From positions 5,975,398 to 6,039,397 of the forward strand of contig NC_089738.1 of assembly GCF_035083965.1 (NCBI RefSeq): DNA of 64,000 bases. The letters are read 5' to 3'. Below the pieces are notes generated by a model, which was not told where the DNA came from, did not search any database, and worked only from the letters and a program-made list of their open reading frames with translations. This document shows, one piece after another, positions 12,726 to 21,435 of the stretch. The position numbers and the translations under genes were made by a program. Within the stretch, counting starts at the first letter, position 1. Each line of letters begins with the position of its first letter. The stretch is from Branchiostoma lanceolatum (lineage: Eukaryota; Chordata; Leptocardii; Amphioxiformes; Branchiostomatidae).

Positions 12726-13327
12726 TTACAGGTGATCCAGCAACGAGATAGACAGATATCACTAAAATCATGTTGTACAGGAAAGGGTTCTTAGCAATAT
12801 CCCCAAAAATTATAGTCCTCCTATCATCAACGAAGATATGACAGGTAGTTATCTAACAGGTGTCAGCTATGCCCTGAGTGCTTGCCTGTACTGGCAGTCA
12901 GCACATGCCTGTTCAGAGAAGCTGGGGGAGTTACAAGGCTACAACCGGTCATTAGGGACAAGTCAATTATCAGATCATGATTTTTTTGTCAACAGTGACA
13001 TTCAAGACACTGACTTGATCACTTGGTGTCTGATTGACACCTATTCTTGACACTTTGAAACCAATTTTACACTTTGACAGCAAGGGGTAGCTGGTACTGG
13101 GATTTGGGTGGTGTCAGTGTGAACAGAGTGACAATCTTACCAAGATTTACTCAAGATAGACATCATATTTCGGTCCATCATACAGTTCACACCTGTAAGA
13201 TGACTAGCATATTCCAGGAAACTGGGGGGGGGGGGGTGTACAAGCCAATTTCTGGGTCCTTCAAGTCTCACAGACTTCCCCCAGTCAGCACTTAAACTTC
13301 TTGGAATTGGGCAGGCAGGGGTAAGGG

Positions 13328-15571
13328 GTGACGTCAGGCTCTCTCCCCTGTGACCATTCATCATCAGCCCACCTCACTTGTCAAGAAAGCTTTAAAATGA
13401 AGCCACAACAAGTAAAATCTCAGAAACACGCCAGCCCAGCCATGGGACGCAAGAAATCCAGCAAGGAGAGGCCTACCGTCTTCAAGAAAGGTTACACACC
13501 CCACAACAAGGGCATGAAGATTCAACATGTCACGCCAGCAACACCTGTCTACCGCAGGGTTTCGGAAGACAACTTCGAGCTACTACAGGACACAGACCGA
13601 AGAGGCAACCTCTTGATACGCCCGAAGAAAGTAGCTCTTGAGAAGAGGAGGGTGATGCTTCTCAGGCCAAAGAAGGAGCCATGCAGCAAGATCGCGAGAG
13701 CTGTGGCAAGAGGATACACCCGGGATGATGCAAGAGATGACAACTTAGACGACTTGGTTGGCTATCGTATCTGGCTGGCACGAGATGCAGTAAAAGCCTG
13801 CACCAAGGCACAGAGAGACCATGATCAAGAACATCCAACCTGCAAAGCACTGGTCCGTCTATCAGCCAAGTTAGAGAGGAAAGTGGGGCTTGCCACATCA
13901 GAAACCTTCGTATGCGACAAGTGCAAGTACAAGTCCAAAGGAAAAAAGTTCTATGACGAGATTGACAAGGATGCAGGACAAGGATGCAGGAGAGGAAGAA
14001 AGGTAGCTGTGCCCAACATGGCTGTTCAGGTGGCATTGGCCAACAGCTCCATTGGAGTGGCTGCCTTCAGACAGTTTGCCGCAGCCATGGACCTACCCGT
14101 GCCTGCTTCCAGCCAGATGAGAAAAAATGCACGCAAGTACAGCGACTTGATGGTGCGGGAGAACAAAAGGGACATGAAAGCATGGAGTGAAAAGGTCAAA
14201 GAGATGAACTCCATACTTGGCAACGCACCGGACAGCCCCATAAAGGGTGAGGCGGACTCCAGATACAAGAGTGCCTTGTATGCAGGACTTGGAAAAAAAC
14301 CTGGCCAGCCATCACCCCACGCTCACAGTACGTTCTGTGAGGGTGTCACTGCACGCCGACTAATCCTGGCCCACTTTTTAGCGCAGAAGCAGTGCTCAAC
14401 TTGTCAGCGGCAGCAGCTCCGACGCAAACGTGTGAGACCTGGGAGAGTGCAGAAGGCAAAGAAACACAAATGTACTGCAAACTTGAAACAGCATGATGTT
14501 ATAGGGAATGAGGAACTTGCTGGTAGAGAGATTGGGAAGAAACTCCTGGCCAACAAGGTCCTGGTAAGCCACATTCTAACAGATAGAGACAGTCACTTTG
14601 CCAAGGGCCTGTCTGAAGTCATGATGGAAGCAAGAGGCAAGCGCACAAAACCGCTGAGGGACTTTGTGCACATGGGCAGGAGCGTGGCCAAAGCTGTCCG
14701 CCACGGAACTTGGAGCAAAGAAATGTTCCCTGGCAACACAGCCGCAAGGAGAAACAAGGTAAAGTCCCGATTTGCAGAGGAGCTGAGGGTCCGACTGAAT
14801 GCAGAACACGACAGTGCCGTGCTGAAATTTGGCAAGAGGAGACAAAAGATGGAAGCTGCGATGGAAGACGTAATGGACGCTATACCTTCATGCTACATGG
14901 GCACTCACGATTTCTGCTCGACGCATTCCATGGTGTGCAATGCCAGGAGGAGGTGGAAGACAGACAGACGGTACCTACCTGTCAAGTGCTTACACCCAAA
15001 CAGCTCGGACATCAAAGAACTCAGACGGATAATGGAGAAGAGACTGGGGAAGAAGGCCTTAGAGTCTACAAGATACTGCATGGACAGCAACAAGGCTGAA
15101 TCTGTCAACCGCCAGTCAAGTAAGAATGTGCCAAAAAGTGGGAACTGGATTGAGACCTTACCTGGGAGGTTTTCCACGACTGTACACAGCTCGAACAATG
15201 GTCCGGCCTTGTCAATCGTGAAGCGTAGAGCGGCAGCAGGTATTCCGTTATCTCCGATGTCGCCGACAGTTAAAGCCCTAGAAAGCATGGAAAGAGATAG
15301 GCTTCACCGCAGGAAGTATAGGAATGAACCGGAGTGCAAACAGAGGGCCTTGGCAAACAGAATTCGTGGGTTCAAAACATACGACGAGCTGCAGGAGATG
15401 GGAACCTACAAGTCAGGTAACGTTCCTAGTGCGGAGAAGAAGAGGAAGGTGGTGACCAAGGTGCCGAGAGGAAAGGAGGACCATACTTACAACAGAATGG
15501 AGGGGGAAGGACCAACTTCAAACTCAGACTCTTCAGGCTGGACTGATACTAGTGGTGATGAAACAGACTGA
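13328..15571 (+). CDS. Mutator-like DDE transposase ORF, apparently intact
   Basis: A 747-codon uninterrupted ORF; the likely start is the third in-frame Met (13442, MGRKKSSKERPTVFKKGYTP) or the second (13397). Numbering from the first Met, the N-terminal region is basic, a CDKC zinc knuckle lies at 196-199, and candidate catalytic acidic residues are D310 (GEADSRYKSAL), D419/D421 (ILTDRDSHFAKGL) and E591 (DSNKAESVNR). A CSTC/C pair sits between the first two acidic residues (356-359, 382), as Mutator-like proteins often show (CKGC). H448 follows the second Asp. The C-terminal part NGPALSIVKRRAAAG and the acidic Ser-rich tail have no assigned role. It would cut and join the element ends. Composition is GC-richer than the surrounding intron. 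The superfamily call is by motif layout only; a different DDE family is possible. Confidence 0.65.
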   Translation: MTSGSLPCDHSSSAHLTCQESFKMKPQQVKSQKHASPAMGRKKSSKERPTVFKKGYTPHNKGMKIQHVTPATPVYRRVSEDNFELLQDTDRRGNLLIRPKKVALEKRRVMLLRPKKEPCSKIARAVARGYTRDDARDDNLDDLVGYRIWLARDAVKACTKAQRDHDQEHPTCKALVRLSAKLERKVGLATSETFVCDKCKYKSKGKKFYDEIDKDAGQGCRRGRKVAVPNMAVQVALANSSIGVAAFRQFAAAMDLPVPASSQMRKNARKYSDLMVRENKRDMKAWSEKVKEMNSILGNAPDSPIKGEADSRYKSALYAGLGKKPGQPSPHAHSTFCEGVTARRLILAHFLAQKQCSTCQRQQLRRKRVRPGRVQKAKKHKCTANLKQHDVIGNEELAGREIGKKLLANKVLVSHILTDRDSHFAKGLSEVMMEARGKRTKPLRDFVHMGRSVAKAVRHGTWSKEMFPGNTAARRNKVKSRFAEELRVRLNAEHDSAVLKFGKRRQKMEAAMEDVMDAIPSCYMGTHDFCSTHSMVCNARRRWKTDRRYLPVKCLHPNSSDIKELRRIMEKRLGKKALESTRYCMDSNKAESVNRQSSKNVPKSGNWIETLPGRFSTTVHSSNNGPALSIVKRRAAAGIPLSPMSPTVKALESMERDRLHRRKYRNEPECKQRALANRIRGFKTYDELQEMGTYKSGNVPSAEKKRKVVTKVPRGKEDHTYNRMEGEGPTSNSDSSGWTDTSGDETD

Positions 15572-15584
15572 CTTGAACTTACCT

Positions 15585-16073
15585 TTAACCTTCAAAAATA
15601 CAATCCGGGTAGCCAGGATGTCCCGTGCACTCGCGCTGAGAATGACATCTCTGTCTGTTATTGTTGATAATATGCGGTTCTGCTGACAAGTGTTCAGGAT
15701 TTACACAGAGACGAACATGACAGCGATGCGATATGTCTTTGCCAGCTATGTCAAACTGACCTGTCCAAGCCATGTAGGCCACTCTATGAACATTGATTGG
15801 TCTTCTATTTCTTTTCTGTAAAGGTAATTCTTCACCTGGCATCCAGGGCACATAGATGCGACCATAGTTTGTTCTTGCACGTACTTGTCCAGTCCAAATC
15901 CAGCAAGATTTAGTCAGGTGACGCCTTGTCTTTTTAGTAATTTTTCTCTTGAACTCTATCTGCCAACTGACATTGTCAAATTGCTGTGCCATTTTGTGTG
16001 AATAGCAGTTAAATGGTGAATAAAATTGAAAATTCTGAATGGTAACCGTCTCTGTCATGTGTTCTGGTGTCAA
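15585..16073 (-). CDS. I-PpoI-like His-Cys-box (His-Me finger) endonuclease ORF
   Basis: The ORF has 162 codons; the likely start is the internal Met at 15992 (MAQQFDNVSW), giving 135 aa. Motifs in order: SCWIWTG...NYGRI, VHRVAYMAWTG, SHRCHVRLCVNPEHL, IINNNRQRC, CTGHPGYPDC. They follow the I-PpoI layout as recalled (AHRLVYALFHG, SHLCHNTRCHNPLHL, DDNKGRNWC, C...C). The first His of SHRCH is the expected general base, the Asn in NNNRQRC the metal ligand, and Cys/His of the RCHVRLCVNPEHL and C-terminal clusters the two zinc sites. It ends 13 bases from the transposase ORF, tail to tail, inside the same terminal repeats. A role in element mobility, for example target or donor cleavage, is inference; it could also be a separate homing gene that invaded the transposon. 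Confidence 0.75.
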   Translation of the reverse strand: MTPEHMTETVTIQNFQFYSPFNCYSHKMAQQFDNVSWQIEFKRKITKKTRRHLTKSCWIWTGQVRARTNYGRIYVPWMPGEELPLQKRNRRPINVHRVAYMAWTGQFDIAGKDISHRCHVRLCVNPEHLSAEPHIINNNRQRCHSQRECTGHPGYPDCIFEG

Positions 16074-16164
16074 TTACTGATATAGTTTGCATAAATTAGC
16101 AGTTTAGAGTGATTAGAGGGTACCATTAGTATATGGCCCATTTCCCTCACCCCTCCCCAGTACA

Positions 16165-16645
16165 GGGGAGGGAGTGCTGAAATCAGATCCCATTCAGATC
16201 CTGTATAAACAAGGAACAAAAACAGGCATAAAACTACACTTACCAGTATTTCAATGTCCCAAAACTTCCACCCAATGAACAGCCAAACATGTCTAGTTGC
16301 TGTTTTTGCAAAAAGCAGGGGTTCGACTCCTGCCTTCTGAAGCGATATTGGCCATCGAACGTAAACAACCACTGACCTTTGAACCGGCAGCTGGGAGACA
16401 CTGGTCTGGCCCGGGATGGAAAACCCCCTCCCAGATGATGTAATTCTAAACCACCACAAGTGGCAAAGGTCACAATTTTTTTCTGGATTTGAAAAGTAAA
16501 CATATGTCTGGTCCCCCTGCCTGAAAACTGGCCAAAAGCGACCAAAGAGTTCACCAGGAAAAAATTCTCAAAAATAATAACAAGAAAATAAACGTGGACC
16601 TTCAAACTGGGCTTTCTGCGCATGTCTATTAAGAGGTCCCTCCCC
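16165..16645 (+). repeat. Right 481-bp direct terminal repeat of the 4.4-kb element
   Basis: Nearly identical to 12245-12725. It is preceded by CTCCCCAGTACA, so the junction reads as a near-palindrome CTCCCC-AGTACA-GGGGAG, as if one element end abutted another. This copy has a perfect B-box-like GGTTCGACTCC near 16322-16332. The outer flank is TATC. Confidence 0.85.
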
Positions 16646-16739
16646 TATCATGCAACTGTTGCATATAACTGTTATGTATGAATTTTGTATGGGGTAGCTA
16701 ACATATAACTTTATACTATAGCTAGGAAGTGGCTACAAG

Positions 16740-16945
16740 ATAGGATGATCCTGTCAGCAGTAGATAATGTGCACTGTTGACAGGATGATCCTGTCAGCAG
16801 TAGAAAATGTGCGCTGTTGACAGGATGATCCTGTCAGCAGTAGAAAAATGTGCACTCTTGACAGGATGTTCCTGTCAGCAGAAGAAAAATTGTACTGATC
16901 CTGTCAGCCGTGCAATTTTTTCCACTGTTGACAGGATCATCCTGT
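16740..16945. repeat. Tandem array, ~40-bp unit built on a palindrome
   Basis: About five units spaced 40-41 bp apart, each carrying TGACAGGATGATCCTGTCA (an odd-length near-perfect palindrome) followed by a CAGTAGAAAATGTGCACT-like spacer. Later units diverge (GATGTTCC, truncated). The array runs directly into a short MITE at 16945. Confidence 0.8.
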
Positions 16946-17159
16946 TACAGTAAATGCAGAAATGTTGGCGGTGGTTTTATGTTCACGGATTTCGTGGGGA
17001 CCTTTTCACTGCAAACTTAAAACCACCGCAAACATTTTTGTCCAATTACTGTAGCAGTATGTGACTATAGCGCTGCCGCAAACTTAAAACCACTGCGGAC
17101 ACTCCATTTTCGCCTTAGTGTGAAATAAAAACCACGCAAACTAAATTGCATTTACAGTA
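16945..17159. mobile_element. MITE, ACTGTAAATGCA family, copy 4 (rearranged)
   Basis: TTACAGTAAATGCAGAAATG to TGCATTTACAGTA with a duplicated inner AAACTTAAAACCACCGC block (a nested or tandem half copy). Follows the 40-bp array directly. Confidence 0.8.
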
Positions 17160-17661
17160 ATAGCCCAGGCTTTCCAAAACATTACCAGAAGTGTACTATA
17201 ATGTTATAGGAGGCTAAGTACATTTTTGTACTATGTGCATATCCAGTCATCTCACTGCAATTTGATTTCATTCCAGATTGTGATGATGTGCTGACAGAGT
17301 AAGTTTCCAAGACAAGAAAGAAATTTATTGTAATCTTAAAGGGCTACCAAAGAAAAAGTGAGTCACAGGTAACATTGTCTTATCATGTAACATACATTTA
17401 TGATGCAACTAAGAATGAAATTATTATATGTATACTAGTAATGTAATTTAGATCAGTTAATTACTATACACTACTTACAATACAACTTACAAGACTTCTA
17501 AGTATGAATTTCAGTAAAATCACATTCCATCGAACACAGTACACATGTAGGTGTTTCTTTGTAGTAGATTGTGTTTAACTTTTTGTTGCCTCTTTGTGAC
17601 ATGTAATTGCTAATTTGTGACCTTTTTCCCCTAGCAGGATTACTACATATTGGAATAGAGA

Positions 17662-18354
17662 ATGAGGCAGCTGAAGGGAAAAGCAAAGAAAGAAACCCGT
17701 AGGGACAAGGAGGAGAGGAAACAGACATTCCATGATGCCAGGAATCAGGTAAAATATCTGTTGAAAGTTCAGGGTGCTAACTTCATATGCAGGTTGTATG
17801 TCAAACCCTGTAGGTGCTAACTGTGTAATACGGAGAGGGAGTGTATTTGATGTGGAAAAGTTTACACATACTTTTCAGATCATCATGTCAACTTACTAGT
17901 ACTACATGTAATTATGTCCATGTTGTCTGTACTTGCAAATATATATATGTGGATAACATGTATTATTTTACCTTGCCACTTCAAGTTGATATTTAGATTT
18001 ATGTGTAACTTATCTTATTCATTTAACACCTTTAATTTGCTCATTGCATATTAATTAGCGGTCCATCTCTGTGTGAGTGGATCAAACCTATCAGTACCTA
18101 GTATGCAAAATTCGTGGTGTGTTCCACCCAAAGGCAGTTTACCGTTTATGCAAAACGAATAAATTTTTCCATATACATTGTTGTATGTATGTTTACAATG
18201 TAATGTTATTATTCTATGTTTGCTTCAATGAAACAACACATAGTCAAGTTCATATTCTATTCCCTAGGTGGTGACCATTGTGCTGCCAGTGCTTGGGGCA
18301 ATCGTTCTGCTCATCACTCTGTTCGTCTACGTGAACACCAGGCCAAAAGCATGA
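17662..18354 (+). CDS. SMCO4: SMCO4: 57-aa single-pass membrane protein with coiled-coil
   Basis: Two coding exons, 17662-17748 and 18268-18354, joined GT-AG in phase 0. The product starts MRQLKGKAKKETRRDKEERK and, after the junction, continues VVTIVLPVLGAIVLLI and ends NTRPKA. Human SMCO4 (59 aa, recalled) starts MRQLKGKPKKETSKDKKERK and ends in a similar single transmembrane segment followed by a Thr-Arg-Pro tail, so length, start and intron-separated layout agree. Residues 1-29 are a basic amphipathic stretch and 30-50 one membrane helix. Its function is poorly known. A further upstream noncoding exon may be 17277-17298 (TTCCAG acceptor, GTAAGT donor), and the acceptor of the first coding exon is the CTAGCAG ending at 17638. 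The 12245-16645 transposon would then lie in its 5' leader intron. The following intron and 3' region hold no other gene. Confidence 0.93.
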
Positions 18355-18649
18355 GCCAGGAAACATTTTGCTTCTTGACTTGCATCATGATCATCACACC
18401 TTTACATAGGGGCATCCAGGCTTTAAGATAAGATTTATGTATAGACAGGGCGTCCAAAAATTTGTAGGCGTTGAGGTCCAGGGTTTGGACCAGACTTGCC
18501 CAATGTGCTTTATGGGTTAACAATTACCTGGTAGCTTTGCATGTCAATCAATTTTCATGCTGTCTTAGTGTCTGGTATGGGGAAAAAACACCTGTGGCAT
18601 TGTGTGTGTGTGGTGGGGGGGGGGGGTGTAGTTGGTTGGACACATGTAA

Positions 18650-18785
18650 ATGTGTAATACTATGTGATTACCAGAGAAACAAGGTGTTCTCTGGGTGTCC
18701 TCAGCAAAAGGAAGGCGTCTTATTTCTTCCTTACACTATTTTCTTAGTAGGGTGTCCAGAAGACGCCCTGACGCCCTGCTAGCAG
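18650..18785 (+). repeat. Interspersed repeat GACGCCCTG family, inverse copy
   Basis: GGTGTCCAGAAGACGCCCTGACGCC and AACAAGGTGTTCTCTGGGTG mirror 8330-8460. It lies 0.3 kb after the SMCO4 stop. Confidence 0.6.
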
Positions 18786-20479
18786 AGTAGCCTGGGGTTT
18801 GGTCAGCATATCATAGCTTGTGAGCACACAAGAGTTAAGTTCTAGTTTTACTATTAGTCATTAATGTACTTAAAAGTATAGAAATTAAGTACAAAAGGAT
18901 CAAGTACATGCTGCCATGAGATTTTTATAAAGCATTCTGAGATTGGCTAAAAGGGAACTTGTGCCCAAACAATCTTGCCAAGCATGTTTACAGTGTTTGT
19001 ATAAGACAGCCAATACGAGCAACACAAGAGTATATTTACAAACTACGCAATAGGAACAGACAGAAACAGATTGACTATTGTGATACTTCAAAACTTTTTA
19101 ATATATATGATATTTGACAAGATTTATTATCCATATACTAGTATCCTGAAAGTGTGCTATAGGAAACTGAATGGTATTGTGCCATGGCGGTGAATAATAG
19201 AGTTAGGGGGTCAGTTATCAAATCATATTTTCTACTTTGTGATACTAAGAATTGTATTCGAAGATAGAAAAATGATGCTTGTATGAAATGTGTGAGTACA
19301 ATAGACTGATCCCGAAGCCACACCCCTGTTCTATTTCGAACACCTCCGTCAAAAACAGCCCTTGACGGACAAGTATGGCCGCGGCCGCTTGGCTGACAAG
19401 AATGGGGACTGACTTCTGTTGAGCTTTTATTGCTCTGAAACCAAACCTGCCAAAGAAAGAAGCAATTACTTGTTGAATGCTAAGCATTATGCTACATGTA
19501 CATGCACTGAGTAGATTTGTTTGAGGAAGGGGTGAATTGTGGTGAGAGCGTAATGTTTTCGGTCAATGTAGAAGTGTTAGGCACCACGTAGCATTACCTT
19601 GTTGGTGGGCAGGTGTGCCCCGTTGCTGACAAGCAGCACATGCGCGTGTAAAGAAAGGTATGTATATCTGTGGCATCTTCCCCACTGTGTTGCCTGCATG
19701 CATTATAGCTGTATGATATTTGGTAACAAAGAATTGAAACGCCCTTCTTTTACTGTTACCCTTTCAAGTTTTCAGTTTCCACAAAATACGAAAGAGACAG
19801 AAAACTGTACTAGCGGACGTTGTAGTAGTTAGAATGCTGTACAAGCACCATCCCCTTGAGTGCCCGAGCTTTTTTTCGTTTCTTTTTTGTCCTGAGCATG
19901 AATGTAGCCAATGTCGTGGAAAACCGGTCACAGATGTACGTACCATGCTTTACACGTGCCATTTCTATCCTACTAGTGCTGTTTTTGACGGAGGTGTTTG
20001 AAAAAGAACAGGGGGTTCTATATGTTCGATATGGTGTTCGACAGGATCGGTCTATTACAATGTGGGTACAACTACATGTATTTGGGTTAAGCATATTGCT
20101 ACACATAGCTTTTATGATGGATAATGTACAGGTGTGGTTTCTGGTAAAGCTGCTGTCCTTTATTACTGTTCTTTGTTCACAATTCTTTAAACTGGCACTA
20201 AGGTTGGAGATTTTCAAGTGTTAGGGTTTGTGTGTAATATCTGATCTCATGGTCAACTTCTTTAAAGCGATTAAAAGAGCTGTTCTTTAACTTTCAACCC
20301 GCTAAGATTGCCGTTTGGCAGCAAATTTGTATTTGTTTTGGGGTTAGGCATTAGGGAGAGGGGTAAATGGTCATGAAACTTTCTAAATACAATATTTTCA
20401 ACACTCTACTGCATCTGTACTGTTATTATTGTGATTTTTTCTGTATAAAGGTTCAAAGGAAAGGACTGTCCCATATTCT

Positions 20480-20735
20480 TTTGAGGCCGTAGAGGCAGTG
20501 GGTTGTTATCCACTGTGTCTTGGTCACGGTATTGGAAGGCAAAGCCCATCCCTCTCCTTCCACCACCTTTTACCTCCCCAACCGAAGTCAGGTATGCATT
20601 TTTTCACCTGGGTGAAGTGAAGAAATTCATGTTTTAAAAAAGTGCCTTTCCCACAGCATCTAGCCCTGTGACATCTTGATACCACATCTGCTAGCCATAC
20701 CACTCATGCAGCCACTGATGCCACTGTTATATTCT
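20480..20735 (-). mobile_element. Diverged tRNA-derived SINE
   Basis: Minus strand body GCTGTGGGAAAGGCACTTTT and CTTCACTTCACCCAGGTGAA, followed by a GGTGGTGGAAGGAGAGGGAT stretch. The head is weak. Intergenic downstream of lectin 1. Confidence 0.6.
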
Positions 20736-21435
20736 AAAAGATAGACAAAAAGAGTGTCCCCTAGTACAGGCTATAGAGAGTGCTGATCACAGACATTGGT
20801 TGAGATTTACACTGTTTATTATACTGTTCTTGTACAGATGAAAGTTTTCGTCACAAACAGTCACTAGACAACACACCTAGATGTTAGCATCTCAGTCAAG
20901 ATACATGTGTAAAGATAAAAGCATGTACTAGTTTAGAACATTCCCCGAAATAGACAGCACACAGAGAAAGTTTCAATGCAGAGCTTGTTTTTGTACTACA
21001 AACTGGCCAAACCTGTTTGCTTTAAATTTGTAACAATACATTTGTACCCAAGTGTGCTAAAGACTGGTTAATGACTTGTTCAAGTTATAAAATACATGTG
21101 CACACATCTGATTATACAAAGAATTACTACGATTCGCAAACTGTGGAAAGCATATCTTTACATATTGATTATTATATGATGTTGTCATTGCTATGAGTAG
21201 TCTGTATTCTAGATGTTGCTACGTTGGTATGTTTCTTAAAAGAACACTTTATAATATCCTTGGTTTCTTACAAGCGCACCTGCTGTCAATGTTTCAGAAA
21301 CGGATGTAAAAAAAGAAGTTGACAAAAAAAGTATCATCTAATGCTGTTTACGTATACTAAGTATACATGAGTACAGAAGAGTGTAAATTCAATACTAGTA
21401 CATGAAGACCTGGACTTCTTCAGACAAGGTTTGGT

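Larger units (their letters stand above)
12245..16645 (+). mobile_element. 4.4-kb DNA transposon with long direct terminal repeats, DDE transposase and His-Cys nuclease
   Basis: A 481-bp sequence at 12245-12725 recurs in the same orientation at 16165-16645 with a constant offset of 3920 and, by eye, a single base change (12415 versus 16335 area), so the element is young. Each copy starts GGGGAGGG and ends CCCTCCCC, so the whole unit also has short inverted ends. TATC lies immediately outside both outer ends (12241-12244 and 16646-16649), compatible with a 4-bp target duplication. The inner flanks do not match such a duplication, which argues against two independent MITE insertions. Between the repeats lie a 747-codon transposase-like ORF (plus) and a convergent nuclease ORF (minus). 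There is no reverse transcriptase, so this is not an LTR retroelement despite its shape. Family not recognised; the transposase suggests a Mutator-like relative. Confidence 0.72.
18355..21435. other. Intergenic region between SMCO4 and lectin 1
   Basis: No supportable gene. It holds SMCO4 3' sequence, the GACGCCCTG repeat, an imperfect inverted pair (19300-19350 and 19975-20055 share ACACCTCCGTCAAAAACAGC), and a SINE at 20480-20735. Confidence 0.6.

Noticed and set aside
14710-15099. 129-codon frame inside the transposase ORF
   Set aside because: Overlapping shadow frame of the long ORF without its own features.
13328-16073. LTR retroelement, because of the direct terminal repeats
   Set aside because: No gag, protease, reverse transcriptase or integrase core is visible; the coding part is a DDE transposase-like ORF and a His-Cys nuclease.
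16322-16332. Perfect pol III B box (GGTTCGACTCC) in the right terminal repeat
   Set aside because: No convincing A box at the right distance, the T-arm does not pair in tRNA register, and the left repeat has a mismatch; likely chance.
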